Assembly (NCBI RefSeq): GCF_001274775.1
Contig: NZ_LGUE01000005.1
Span: 126,346 to 190,345 of the forward strand
Origin: Rossellomorea marisflavi
GTDB lineage: Bacteria > Bacillota > Bacilli > Bacillales > Bacillaceae_B
Length of the DNA stretch: 64,000 nt
Direction of reading: 5' to 3'
Both the position numbers and the translations under genes were made by a program. The notes under the pieces are model-generated. The model searched no databases. It worked only from the letters and a program-made list of their open reading frames with translations, and was not told where the DNA came from. Shown piece after piece: positions 25,601 through 34,562 of this stretch. How positions within the stretch are numbered: the first letter of the stretch is position 1; every line of letters starts with the position of its first letter.

Positions 25601-25900
25601 ATGGAACATAACACAGCGAATCACAGTAAATTTCCTTGGACGCAGGTGGTAGGGTTCATCCTATCGATCGCGTTGACCTTTTTAGCCATCTGGTTCGGTT
25701 TATATGCAGGTCTTGCATACAATGTCATGGTACCACTCGTATTCGTCCTTGCATTCATTCAAGCAGCGATCCAGCTGTTCATGTTCATGCACGTGACCGA
25801 AGGCGAAGGTAAATGGCAGGTCGGAAAGATGATTTCCGCCACGGTGATCGTACTCATCATCGTTCTTGGAACGATCTGGGTCATGGTCAGCATGCACTGA
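25601..25900 (+). CDS. qoxD: Quinol oxidase subunit IV
   Basis: 99 aa with three membrane helices (~residues 12-33, 40-62, 73-96) and FIQAAIQLFMFMHVTEGE, which is characteristic of bacterial subunit IV. The ATG follows the qoxC stop with no gap. It is a little shorter than the B. subtilis protein at its ends, as far as I remember. A strong terminator follows. Confidence 0.94.
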   Translation: MEHNTANHSKFPWTQVVGFILSIALTFLAIWFGLYAGLAYNVMVPLVFVLAFIQAAIQLFMFMHVTEGEGKWQVGKMISATVIVLIIVLGTIWVMVSMH

Positions 25901-25910
25901 TTGCAGAACA

Positions 25911-25948
25911 AAAAACATCCCGCGGGGGTTCCCGCGGGATGTTTTTTT
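25911..25948. terminator. Bidirectional terminator between qoxD and the MFS gene
   Basis: A stem AAAAACATCCCGCGGG (25911-25926) with loop GGTT and CCCGCGGGATGTTTTTTT (25931-25948). It serves qoxABCD and the convergent MFS gene. Confidence 0.95.
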
Positions 25949-27143
25949 AGTTTGTTTCCTGTAGATTTCCTCGTTCGTTCAGGGATAGGGCAAGTACGAC
26001 CGAAATGGCTCCGAGGATTACGATCATCCCCACGATCCCTTCCCAACCGGAATCGTGGTAGAAGGAACCACTGATGGTGCCTCCGATGCTCGATCCTGCA
26101 TAATACCCGAACAGATACAAAGAGGACGCCTGAGCTTTATCGTGTGTGGCGAGGAGTCCCACCCAGCTGCTTGCAATGGAGTGGGCGGCAAAGAAGCCGA
26201 ATGTGAAAATGGCAATCCCGATGATCTTAATCCAGAGGGCAGGATGGAGGGTGCAAACCGTACCGGCGAGAAAAATGAACAAACAGAGAAGCAGGATCTT
26301 CTTTTTCCCTACCTGGTCTGCAAGCATCCCCATCCAGGTGGAGCTGAATGTACCGACGATATAGACGATGAAGATGAAGCCCACTAGCGTCTGGCTAAGG
26401 GAGTACGGAGGGGCGATCAATTCAAACCCGATATAGTTATAAAGGGACACAAACCCGCTCATGAGCAGAAATCCGATCAGGAATAGATACACAAGCCCCC
26501 TTACCTTCAGATGACTTCCCATGGAGCGGATAAGGGGAAGCAGACTGAATGATTTCGCTTCAAAATGCCTGGAAGGCGGTAAAAGGAAGAGAAAGGCGAA
26601 ACTCGCCAGGAGGCTCAGGGCACCGACACCTGCCAAAGCGACATGCCAGCTGAAGTAGTCCGTCAAGATCCCGCTGAGGATCCTTCCCGTCATCCCGCCG
26701 ATGGAGTTCCCGCTGATGTAGAGCCCCATGGCCATCCCGAGGCTCTTGAACTCGATCTCCTCCCCGAGATAGGCCATGGCGACAGCGGGTAGCCCCGCAA
26801 GTGTCAGCCCTTGAAAAGCCCTTGACAGGACCAGCAGTTCAAAGCTTGATGAAAGTCCCGTGAAGAGGGCGATGACAGAGGAGATGAAGAGAGAAAAGGC
26901 CATGATCGATTTGCGGCCGAATACTTCAGAAAGTGATCCTGCAATCAGGAGCCCCACTGCCAGGGCGATGGTTGCAGACGATTGGGTCAGGCTCGCCATG
27001 GCCGGTGAGACGTGAAATTCATCAGCGATCTCAGGCAGGAGAGGCTGGGTTCCCCACAGGATGGCGAACGTACTGAAGCCTCCGGCGAAGAGGGCGAGAT
27101 TGGCCCGCTTGAAAGCCGGGGTATTCCGTTGTAAATAGCTCAT
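25947..27143 (-). CDS. MFS transporter (YnfM/YybF-type)
   Basis: 398 aa with 12 membrane segments. The MFS loop motif SLSEVFGRKSIM (~residues 73-84) follows helix 2. The start ATG at 27143 has AAAAGGA nine bases upstream on this strand; the ATG at 27152 has no spacing to that site. It follows the LysR gene on the same strand with 5 bases between, so the regulator and exporter are co-transcribed. In B. subtilis a comparable yybE/yybF pair exists. Substrate unknown; drug or metabolite efflux is usual for this group. Confidence 0.88.
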   Translation of the reverse strand: MSYLQRNTPAFKRANLALFAGGFSTFAILWGTQPLLPEIADEFHVSPAMASLTQSSATIALAVGLLIAGSLSEVFGRKSIMAFSLFISSVIALFTGLSSSFELLVLSRAFQGLTLAGLPAVAMAYLGEEIEFKSLGMAMGLYISGNSIGGMTGRILSGILTDYFSWHVALAGVGALSLLASFAFLFLLPPSRHFEAKSFSLLPLIRSMGSHLKVRGLVYLFLIGFLLMSGFVSLYNYIGFELIAPPYSLSQTLVGFIFIVYIVGTFSSTWMGMLADQVGKKKILLLCLFIFLAGTVCTLHPALWIKIIGIAIFTFGFFAAHSIASSWVGLLATHDKAQASSLYLFGYYAGSSIGGTISGSFYHDSGWEGIVGMIVILGAISVVLALSLNERGNLQETN

Positions 27144-27148
27144 GGCTG

Positions 27149-28045
27149 TCATTCCTTTTGATTCTGTTTTTCAGTTATGAAGGTTTGGACGAACGTGACG
27201 AATTCCCTCACAACCGGGGATTGATAGGTATTTTTTAAACTGGCAAGTCCAAGTTCCCGTGCACATACCGGAGAAGAGACTGGCACCAATGTGACTTTTT
27301 CCCGGTCCAGAAGCTTCAGATCGGGAACGAGGGAAACGCCCAGACGTGCACCGGCGAGGCCAGCCACCGTCCCGATATCTTCCCCTTCGAAAACAACATT
27401 CGGGGTGAATCCGGCGGATACGCAAAGCTCATGGATGATGGTGCCGAGCTCATTGGCTTCTTTGAATGAGATGAAAGGCTCATCTTTGACCATGTCCAAC
27501 TCCACCTTTTCCAAGGAGGCGAGAGGATGATCATTGGCTACGACGAGAAAAAGTTCTTCGGTGACGAGAGGGAAGCAAAGGATCTCTTCATCTTCTTGAT
27601 AATAGGAAATCAGGGCAAGATCTGCCTGACGCTCCTTTAGCTGATGGATGATCTGCCGATTGGACGATTGGGCAAGCTGGAATTTCACATGGGGGTGTTC
27701 TTTCTGATAGGCACTCACCATTTCGGGAATCACGCTTGCTCCTAGAGAAGGCAGGAATGAAAGGGAAATCGTCCCGTGATCTGGATGGGTTTCCCGCCAT
27801 ATTTCCCTCTTCCCTTCTTCAATCTGCATGATGGATTCTTCCACGCGCCTTAAGAACATCTTCCCGTATCGGTTCAGATAAATCCGCCGGCCTTTACGGT
27901 CGAACAAGGGGACGCCCAGTTCGTCTTCGAGTTTCGCGATCGAGCGGCTAAGGGCAGGTTGTGAAATGGCGAGCTCCTTGGCGGCTTTTGTGATGTGCTG
28001 TATAGTTGCAACCGTTCTAAAATAATTGATCTGATGCCAATCCAC
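27149..28045 (-). CDS. LysR-family transcriptional regulator
   Basis: 298 aa. An N-terminal winged helix-turn-helix (ITKAAKELAISQPALSRSIA, ~residues 16-35) is followed by a substrate-binding effector domain (~90-290). GTG at 28045 is chosen because AGAGAGG lies 7 bases before it; an ATG 45 bases upstream is less well placed. It should control the following MFS gene, and perhaps the divergent esterase, in response to a small ligand that is not known. Confidence 0.9.
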   Translation of the reverse strand: MDWHQINYFRTVATIQHITKAAKELAISQPALSRSIAKLEDELGVPLFDRKGRRIYLNRYGKMFLRRVEESIMQIEEGKREIWRETHPDHGTISLSFLPSLGASVIPEMVSAYQKEHPHVKFQLAQSSNRQIIHQLKERQADLALISYYQEDEEILCFPLVTEELFLVVANDHPLASLEKVELDMVKDEPFISFKEANELGTIIHELCVSAGFTPNVVFEGEDIGTVAGLAGARLGVSLVPDLKLLDREKVTLVPVSSPVCARELGLASLKNTYQSPVVREFVTFVQTFITEKQNQKE

Positions 28046-28211
28046 GCCGAGACCTCTCTTTAATAAAATGTTTTTAATTCCATCATACACCTGATTGGCA
28101 ATGACTTCTAATGGTTGTTATGCATCAAATCGATGTCTGCCAGGCATTATTCAGCCGGCTGTTCTTCGCCTATAATGAAATCATCAAAAAGAGAAGGCGG
28201 GGAATGGCGAA

Positions 28212-28952
28212 ATGAAAGTGGTGGCTCCAAAACCGTTCACATATGAAGAAGGGGATCGGGCCGTCCTTCTCCTTCATGGATTCACAGGGTCGACGATCGA
28301 TGTAAAGGGTCTTGGCAGGGTGCTCCGGCAAGCTGGATTTACGTGTCACGCACCGCTTTATACGGGCCACGGCGGGGAAGCAGAAGTCTTGATCCAAACA
28401 ACACCGGACGAATGGTGGAGGAGTGCCCAAGAGGGATATCGTTATCTCCGGGAGCTTGGATACATGAAAATAGCTGTTGCCGGCGTGTCCTTAGGAGGTA
28501 CATTCGCCCTGCGACTTGCCATGATGCACCCTGTAGCCGGGCTGGTTTCCATGTGCGCACCGACCAGGGGGAAGAGTCGTACCGATCTTGCCGACAGGGT
28601 CATTGATTACGCGGAGCGGTTCAAAACATTTGAAGGGAAAGAGGAGGAACTGCGTAAGAAAGAGATGGATGAACTGGCACAAAGGGACATGAGCTTTCTC
28701 GATGAGCTTCAATCCTTCATTGATGATACGGGCGACCGCCTCCACGCCATCAAGGATCCGGCCCTCATCTTGCAGGGAGCCAAGGATGCTGCACTCTATA
28801 AAGAAAGTGCCATCAGGATCCATGATGAGATCCTCAGTGAAGAGAAGGAATTGAAATGGTACGGGGAATCGGGTCATATCATTACCCTGGATCAAGAGCG
28901 ACAGCAAGTTTGTGAAGATGTGAAGGACTTTTTACTGAAGTTGGACTGGTAG
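28212..28952 (+). CDS. Carboxylesterase, Est30/YvaK type
   Basis: 246-aa cytoplasmic alpha/beta hydrolase. LLLHGFTGSTIDV (~residues 19-31) forms the oxyanion region, the nucleophile is Ser in AGVSLGGTFALR (~94), and Asp and His appear in GAKDAAL and SGHIITL near the end. Size and motifs match Geobacillus Est30 and B. subtilis YvaK; it should hydrolyse short to medium acyl esters. It lies alone here, not beside rnr-smpB as in B. subtilis. It is divergent from the LysR gene, with 166 bases between. Confidence 0.9.
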   Translation: MKVVAPKPFTYEEGDRAVLLLHGFTGSTIDVKGLGRVLRQAGFTCHAPLYTGHGGEAEVLIQTTPDEWWRSAQEGYRYLRELGYMKIAVAGVSLGGTFALRLAMMHPVAGLVSMCAPTRGKSRTDLADRVIDYAERFKTFEGKEEELRKKEMDELAQRDMSFLDELQSFIDDTGDRLHAIKDPALILQGAKDAALYKESAIRIHDEILSEEKELKWYGESGHIITLDQERQQVCEDVKDFLLKLDW

Positions 28953-28965
28953 TGGAGCACGGCAG

Positions 28966-29260
28966 GGAAAAGTGTGTTTTAATCAAGGGAAAACCCGAAT
29001 TCATTTGCCTACGATCAGGCAAGGTAGTTTGGGTTTTTCATTTATGAGCATTTTGATGTCATTATTGCCAGCGGTTGATTGGAGTGCAAGACGAAGACTC
29101 CTGCGGGAAGAGTAGCTGATGTGAGACCCCGCAGGCTTGCCGAGGAGGCTCACGGGCTACCCGCGGAAAGCGTAGTCTTGCACGGAAATCATGAGCGGTA
29201 GTAAGAACCTATACTGATAATGGTCGTCATTACATGATCCCTTTTTTGATTTGTCTCAAC
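28966..29260 (+). repeat. Composite repeat C2, copy of C1
   Basis: The second copy of the ~270-base unit seen at 20318. The core spans 29084-29183, with GTGCAAGAC at one end and GTCTTGCAC at the other. Inside are GTAGC/GCTAC, GTGAG/CTCAC and the GAGACCCCGCAGG block. The pairs in C2 are better kept than in C1. The remainder of 28953-29369 shows no gene. Confidence 0.85.
28991..29038 (+). terminator. Terminator after the esterase gene (part of C2)
   Basis: AAACCC (28991-28996) with GGGTTT (29031-29036), inner TTGCC/GGCAA, then T residues. Confidence 0.8.
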
Positions 29261-29369
29261 CTCTTTTTCACGGTGTTTTATTGGAAGATTCTGATAAAAT
29301 GCTTGCACAAGATTAGTTTATCGATATAATAGGGATACGATTGAGGGTCAGAAACTGAGAGGTGTTGGA

Positions 29370-29819
29370 ATGAAAATAGATGAGACAGATCGAAAAATAC
29401 TGCAGCTCCTGACAGAAGACGGGAGGTTGTCCTATGCCGATATAGGAAAGTCACTCGGACTTTCCAGGGTGACGGTAAGGGAAAGGGTTCATCAACTGAA
29501 GGATAACGGCGTGATCGAGCGCTTCAGCGTTGTCATCAATTCGGAGAAAGTGGGGAAGCGGGTTTCGGCCTTCTTCGAGGTGGACTGCGAGCCTGCGTTC
29601 CTTGTGGAAGTAGCTCAGAATCTGGCTGACAACCCTACGGTGGCGAGCTGCTATCAGATGACAGGCCCGAGTACCCTGCACATGCACGTATTGGTGGAGG
29701 ACTTCGCGGCCCTTGAACAATTCATCAACAATGAACTGTATTCATTGGAGGGCATCACACGGGTGGAAAGTCACATCCTTCTCCGGAGATTTAAAAGCCG
29801 CAGCGGTTTGAAACTATAA
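29370..29819 (+). CDS. Lrp/AsnC-family regulator (YwrC-like)
   Basis: 149 aa. The N-terminal helix-turn-helix (RLSYADIGKSLGLSRVTVRE, ~residues 19-38) is followed by an AsnC ligand domain (~65-145). Such proteins form octamers and sense amino acids. It stands before an importer, a gamma-glutamyltransferase and two chromate transporters. In B. subtilis ywrC neighbours ywrD, ywrB and ywrA, homologues of exactly these last genes, so it probably controls the island. The ATG at 29370 follows GAGAGGTG. A terminator separates it from the importer operon. Confidence 0.87.
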   Translation: MKIDETDRKILQLLTEDGRLSYADIGKSLGLSRVTVRERVHQLKDNGVIERFSVVINSEKVGKRVSAFFEVDCEPAFLVEVAQNLADNPTVASCYQMTGPSTLHMHVLVEDFAALEQFINNELYSLEGITRVESHILLRRFKSRSGLKL

Positions 29820-29828
29820 GGAATAGGA

Positions 29829-29859
29829 AGAATCCAACGATGGTTGGGTTCTTTTTTTT
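29829..29859 (+). terminator. Terminator after the Lrp-type gene
   Basis: AGAATCCAAC, loop GATG, GTTGGGTTCT, then a run of T. Confidence 0.92.
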
Positions 29860-29955
29860 GCATGTACGACTAAATATGCAAACCCCAACATTTTTATGCG
29901 ACCAAGGTCATGGTGAGGTTGTAAAATCGTCACTTCGACATTCTTTATATATCAG

Positions 29956-29969
29956 TGAAAACGCTAACA
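29956..29969. promoter_or_regulatory. cre site (CcpA operator)
   Basis: TGAAAACGCTAACA fits every defined position of the cre consensus TGWAANCGNTNWCA. It lies ~80 bases before the -10 box at 30036 and ~190 bases before the importer operon. Just after it, GTGAATATTCAC (29974-29985) is a perfect 12-bp palindrome. Carbon catabolite control is inferred. Confidence 0.7.
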
Positions 29970-30035
29970 ATTAGTGAATATTCACAATTAATTTATTTTT
30001 TAGAAAAATGTATAGATTTTTCTTTCGGCATTCGA

Positions 30036-30041
30036 TATAAT
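30036..30041 (+). promoter_or_regulatory. -10 box of the ABC importer operon
   Basis: TATAAT at 30036-30041 with only a weak -35 (TAGATT, 30013-30018). CGTAATTACG (30051-30060) close after it is a 10-bp palindrome. Confidence 0.5.
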
Positions 30042-30066
30042 CGGATTTATCGTAATTACGGTTACG

Positions 30067-30100
30067 TTTGTTAGGTTAAATAATTATTTTACCTAACAAA
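30067..30100. promoter_or_regulatory. 34-bp inverted repeat in the operon leader
   Basis: TTTGTTAGGT (30067-30076) is mirrored by ACCTAACAAA (30091-30100), and the centre AAATAATTATTT (30078-30089) is itself a palindrome. Only the pair 30077/30090 (T/T) fails. It lies downstream of the -10 box, so it could be an operator for a repressor or an RNA hairpin in the leader. Confidence 0.7.
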
Positions 30101-30144
30101 TGAAATGCTTTTATTCTCTATTTCATAAAGGGGGAAGGGTCCAC

Positions 30145-31086
30145 GTGGCTGCAATGATTGGACGAAGATTTTTAGAACTCCTGCTGTTACTGGTGGGGAT
30201 TTCATTTTTGGTATTTGGTAGCATGCACCTGGCACCCGGTGATCCGGCATCGATCATCGGAGGACCGACGGCAACGAAGTCGGATATTGCTGCCATCAGG
30301 GATAGCCTGGGATTGAATGACCCATTCCTGGTGCAGTATTGGGACTATCTGAAGAATATTTTTCAAGGGGACTTCGGGTACTCCTATCAGACGAAGCAAT
30401 CTGTTTCAGAAGCTCTCGCTGTACGGTTCCCCAATACGTTGAACTTGGCCGTGGCGAGTATGATCGTGGCTGTGATCATCGGATTGGGTGCGGGAATCAT
30501 ATCGGCGCTGAAGCAAAATTCCTGGTTGGATGTGTCGAGTACAGTGGTTGCACTCGCAGGGATCTCGATCCCGAACTTCTGGCTCGGTGCACTCCTCATT
30601 CTCATCTTCGGGGTGAACCTGCAGATCCTGCCGGTGGGAGGACTGGACGCCTCGTTCTGGACGGCCGAAGGGTTTAAACAGTTGATCCTCCCGGCCATTA
30701 CGCTAGGGACAGGATCGGCCGCCATGATTGCCCGAATGAGCCGATCTTCCATGCTTGAGGTCATCCGGGCGGACTACATCAGGACGGCTAGGGCGAAGGG
30801 GATGAAAGAAAAGACGATCGTCTGGATCCATGCATTGAAAAACTCCATGATCCCGGTCATCACGGTTATCGGATTGAACTTCGGTTTCCTTCTTGGCGGA
30901 ACCATCATCACGGAGCAGGTATTCGCCATCAACGGCGTCGGTCGTTTGATGATCGATGCCATCGCCGCGAGGGATTTCCCGATGGTACAGGGGTCGGTAC
31001 TCCTGGTCGCAACGCTGTTTGTTCTCGTTAATCTGATCGTCGATATCATCTACGTCTTCGTTGATCCTAGGATCAGTTACGACTAA
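30145..31086 (+). CDS. Peptide/glutathione-type ABC permease 1 (DppB/GsiC-like)
   Basis: 313-aa membrane protein with six helices and the binding-protein-dependent permease region (EAA loop with YIRTARAKGMKEKTIVWIHA, ~residues 213-232). The N-terminus with HLAPGDP (~29-35) is typical of DppB/OppB. GTG at 30145 has AAAGGGGG 11 bases upstream; an ATG at 30154 is the alternative. First gene of a five-gene importer operon ending before a gamma-glutamyltransferase gene. Confidence 0.9.
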   Translation: MAAMIGRRFLELLLLLVGISFLVFGSMHLAPGDPASIIGGPTATKSDIAAIRDSLGLNDPFLVQYWDYLKNIFQGDFGYSYQTKQSVSEALAVRFPNTLNLAVASMIVAVIIGLGAGIISALKQNSWLDVSSTVVALAGISIPNFWLGALLILIFGVNLQILPVGGLDASFWTAEGFKQLILPAITLGTGSAAMIARMSRSSMLEVIRADYIRTARAKGMKEKTIVWIHALKNSMIPVITVIGLNFGFLLGGTIITEQVFAINGVGRLMIDAIAARDFPMVQGSVLLVATLFVLVNLIVDIIYVFVDPRISYD

Positions 31087-31103
31087 TAGAGGGGGAGAAG
31101 CAA

Positions 31104-32003
31104 TTGAGTGCAGAAGCTGTGGCTGCTACAACAGCCGTCCAGACGAAAAAGAAAAAAGACCGTACGTTTGTCACCACCATGAAACGATTGCTGAAGAATA
31201 AGCTGGCCATCTTCGGCCTCATCATCATCCTGCTTCAGGTGGTCATGGCCATTGCCGCACCGGTCATCACGATACATAGTCCATTCAAGCAGAATCTGGC
31301 ACAAAGCGAGCTGCCCCTCTTCTCGGAAGGCCATTTCCTCGGAACCGATAACTTCGGACGCGACCTGTGGAGCAGGATCGTGTACGGGGCAAGGATTTCC
31401 TTGCTGGTAGGGATTACGGCGGTCGGACTCGGATTGGCAGGTGGCGTGACCCTCGGGTTAATCGCCGGTTACTATAGGAGACTTGACGGAATCATCATGC
31501 GGATCGTCGACCTTCTATTTGCCTTCCCGGGAATCCTGCTGGCCATGCTGATCATCGCCGTTCTTGGCACAAGCCTTGTGAATGTGGCCATCGCCATTTC
31601 GATCTGGTCGATTCCGACCTGTGCACGGATCGTCAGGGGATCGGTCCTATCCGTGAAAAAGCAGGAGTACGTGCAAGCCATGAAATCTCTCGGTGCGAGT
31701 GATTTCCGTATCCTCGTAAAGCACATCCTGCCGAATTGTTCGGCACCGATCATCGTATTTGCCACGATGAGGATGGCGACGGCCATCCTGTCTACTGCTT
31801 CCCTCAGCTATCTCGGCCTCGGGGCTCAGCCTCCGACACCGGAGTGGGGAGCAATGATCTCACAAGGGCAGGACTTCATGTGGACATCACCTCATATGAC
31901 CATCGTGCCAGGTATCGCCATCATGCTGATCGTATTTGCTTTCAATGTTGTCGGGGACGGCCTTCGGGATGCCCTCGATCCAAATATGAACTTGAACCAA
32001 TAA
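31104..32003 (+). CDS. Peptide/glutathione-type ABC permease 2 (DppC/GsiD-like)
   Basis: 299 aa, six helices; GTDNFGRDLWSRIVYGARIS (~residues 80-99) and an EAA loop near QEYVQAMKSLGASDFRI (~192-208) are the DppC/OppC signatures. The N-terminal OppC_N segment is also present. Start is TTG at 31104, with GAGGGGGAG 7 bases before. It pairs with permease 1 to form the channel. Confidence 0.92.
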   Translation: MSAEAVAATTAVQTKKKKDRTFVTTMKRLLKNKLAIFGLIIILLQVVMAIAAPVITIHSPFKQNLAQSELPLFSEGHFLGTDNFGRDLWSRIVYGARISLLVGITAVGLGLAGGVTLGLIAGYYRRLDGIIMRIVDLLFAFPGILLAMLIIAVLGTSLVNVAIAISIWSIPTCARIVRGSVLSVKKQEYVQAMKSLGASDFRILVKHILPNCSAPIIVFATMRMATAILSTASLSYLGLGAQPPTPEWGAMISQGQDFMWTSPHMTIVPGIAIMLIVFAFNVVGDGLRDALDPNMNLNQ

Positions 32004-32022
32004 TAAGAGGAGGAATGAAGAG

Positions 32023-33546
32023 ATGAAGAAATGGTTGGTACTAGTAGTCGCAATCGTAATGATGGTAACCGCTGCCTGTAGCGGGGGCGGACAGAAGAAG
32101 AGCGGGGGAAGCGCAGCCCAGGAGTTGACCTATGCAACAACATCCGATGCCGTGGGACTCTCCCCGATCATGACGAATGATTCCGTTTCGGCGAATGTCA
32201 TCGATCAAGTGTATGAGACATTGTTCGAACGGAACATCAAGACCAATGAAATTGAACCGCTCCTTGCAGAATCATATGAAACGCCTGATGACCAGACCTG
32301 GGTCATCAAATTGAAGAAAGACATCAAGTTCCAGGACGGAACGGACTTCAATGCTGAAGCCGTCAAATATACGTTTGATAAATTCAGAGATCCAAAGACA
32401 GCGGCACCGAGGGCTTCACTACTCGAACCGATCGAGTCTGTGACTGTGGTCGATGACTACACTGTGGAGATCAAGACCAAATATCCGTATGGACCCCTTC
32501 TTGCCGCGTTGAGCCACTCGAACGCTGCGATTGTCAGCCCTGAAGCGGATCAATCCCAGGATCTCATGAAAGAGCCTGTCGGAACCGGTCCATTCAAATT
32601 CGTAAGCTGGACGCCTGGCGATCAAATCGTCCTTGAGAAGAACAAAGACTACTGGAGAGATCCAGCGAAACTCGATAAGGTGACATACAAAGTCGTTCCG
32701 GAAGTATCCACGGCGATCTCCATGCTTCAAACAGGAAAGGTTCAATTCCTTGATGCCCTTCCCACTGAACAGGTCAAACGGATCGAAGCGCTGAAGAACG
32801 TCAATGTTTCCAAGGAAGAAGGGACTCCGGTTTCATATCTTGGTTTCAATATGAGCAAAGAGCCGATGAATAACCCTGAATTCCGTCAGGCAGTGGCGTA
32901 TGCCCTTGACCGTGCATCATACGTGAAGAAAATGAACGGCCTTGGTGTCGAAGGCAACAGCCTAATCGGTCCGAAAGTATTTGGATACGACGCCTCTGCA
33001 GATGATGCAGGATATGCCTATGATCCTGAGAAGGCAAAAGAAATGGTGAAGAAAAATGACTTTGGAAGCAAAGCACTCACCATCCTGACACCGAATCGTG
33101 ATAACTATATGCTCATGGCTGAAATCGCCCAGTCACAGCTTCAGGATGCAGGTTTCAACGTGAAGATCGAATCCATGGAATGGGGTACATTCCTCGATAC
33201 GGTACGCGATGGCAAGTACGATATCACATTCCTCGGATGGGCGAACTCGACCTCTGATGGAAGTGAACTTCTTTACCCGAACTTCCACTCAGACAATATT
33301 GGATCATCCAACCGCGTTCAGTATAACAACCCGGACTTCGACAAGCTTGTAGATGAATCACGTGAGAATATCGATGAAGACGTCCGTGCGAAGAAGCTTG
33401 ATGAAGCCAACAAGCTGATCGTGAAAGATGCCCCGATCGTCGTCATGAACCACGGTGTGAATACATCCGCAACCGATAAGAGCGTCAAAGGGTTGAAGCT
33501 CGATCCGACAGGTTCTTGGAAACTCTATAACGTTTACAGAGAGTAG
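32023..33546 (+). CDS. Substrate-binding lipoprotein of the importer (SBP family 5)
   Basis: 507 aa. Signal peptide with lipobox TAAC (Cys19) anchors it outside the membrane. The family 5 pattern LAESYETPDDQTWVIKLKKD (~residues 80-99) and the two-lobed layout fit peptide, nickel and glutathione binders. It looks to me closest to GsiB/DppA-type proteins. The nearby gamma-glutamyltransferase gene makes a gamma-glutamyl peptide such as glutathione a reasonable substrate, which remains inference. It lies in third place in the operon, between permeases and ATPases. Confidence 0.9.
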   Translation: MKKWLVLVVAIVMMVTAACSGGGQKKSGGSAAQELTYATTSDAVGLSPIMTNDSVSANVIDQVYETLFERNIKTNEIEPLLAESYETPDDQTWVIKLKKDIKFQDGTDFNAEAVKYTFDKFRDPKTAAPRASLLEPIESVTVVDDYTVEIKTKYPYGPLLAALSHSNAAIVSPEADQSQDLMKEPVGTGPFKFVSWTPGDQIVLEKNKDYWRDPAKLDKVTYKVVPEVSTAISMLQTGKVQFLDALPTEQVKRIEALKNVNVSKEEGTPVSYLGFNMSKEPMNNPEFRQAVAYALDRASYVKKMNGLGVEGNSLIGPKVFGYDASADDAGYAYDPEKAKEMVKKNDFGSKALTILTPNRDNYMLMAEIAQSQLQDAGFNVKIESMEWGTFLDTVRDGKYDITFLGWANSTSDGSELLYPNFHSDNIGSSNRVQYNNPDFDKLVDESRENIDEDVRAKKLDEANKLIVKDAPIVVMNHGVNTSATDKSVKGLKLDPTGSWKLYNVYRE

Positions 33547-33554
33547 GGATAACG

Positions 33555-34562
33555 ATGAAGACAGATCTATTATATGTAAAGAATATGGTCACTGCCTTCC
33601 GCACAGCTAACGGAGAAGTATCTGCCGTGCGGGGCATCTCCTTCTCCGTGAAAAAAGGTGAGACGCTTTGTGTCGTAGGGGAGTCGGGATGCGGGAAAAG
33701 CATTACCTCCCTCTCCGTCATGGGGCTACTTCCAAGCAATGGCTCGATCAAAGAAGGAAGCATTGAGTTCGACGGGAATGATCTTGTTGCCTATTCGCCT
33801 GAGCAACTCAGGAAAATAAGGGGAAAAGACATGTCGATGATCTTCCAGGAACCGATGACCGCCTTGAACCCGGTCCTCACGATCGGCTACCAGCTCAGGG
33901 AGCCGCTGATGCTGCATAAGCAAATCGGGAAGAGCGAGGCGACGAAGCAAGGAATCGATCTCTTGAAGCAGGTAGGGATCCCCTATCCCGAAAAACGGAT
34001 GAAGCAGTATCCCCATGAACTAAGCGGAGGGATGAGGCAGCGGGTGATGATTGCCATCGCCCTCGCCTGCTCCCCGAAGCTATTGATTGCCGATGAGCCG
34101 ACCACGGCGCTGGATGTAACGATTCAGGCCCAGATCCTCGATCTGATCCAGGACGCGAAAGAGCAATACGGGATGGGGGTCATGATGATCACCCATGACA
34201 TGGGTGTCGTGGCGGAAGTCGCCGATCGCGTCATGGTCATGTACGCAGGAGAAAAGATCGAAGAAGGGAACGTGGAGTCTATCTTCGAAAACCCTCAGCA
34301 TCCCTACACAAAGGGGCTACTAAACTCGGTTCCGAACCTGGATGATCCGGACTTTGAACTTGAAGCGATACCAGGATCCCTGCCGAACATCGATGAGCAG
34401 ATCAGCGGCTGCAGGTTCCATCCCCGCTGTCCATATGCAATGGACCGTTGCAAATCCGAGACACCGCCTGAATACATCGTGGCGGGTGAACACAAGGTGA
34501 AATGCTGGCTACAGGAGGCTGATGAGGATGTCTGCACTACGAGAGAAACCGTCCATTCTTAA
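33555..34562 (+). CDS. Peptide-type ABC ATPase 1 (DppD/OppD-like)
   Basis: 335 aa. Walker A GESGCGKS (~residues 38-45), signature LSGGMRQR (~157-164) and Walker [13 protein letters not shown] (~175-186) are complete. The C-terminal oligopeptide-ABC extension has the cysteine pattern [14 protein letters not shown] (~285-298). The gene overlaps the second ATPase by 35 bases. It powers the importer together with that partner. Confidence 0.94.
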   Translation: MKTDLLYVKNMVTAFRTANGEVSAVRGISFSVKKGETLCVVGESGCGKSITSLSVMGLLPSNGSIKEGSIEFDGNDLVAYSPEQLRKIRGKDMSMIFQEPMTALNPVLTIGYQLREPLMLHKQIGKSEATKQGIDLLKQVGIPYPEKRMKQYPHELSGGMRQRVMIAIALACSPKLLIADEPTTALDVTIQAQILDLIQDAKEQYGMGVMMITHDMGVVAEVADRVMVMYAGEKIEEGNVESIFENPQHPYTKGLLNSVPNLDDPDFELEAIPGSLPNIDEQISGCRFHPRCPYAMDRCKSETPPEYIVAGEHKVKCWLQEADEDVCTTRETVHS

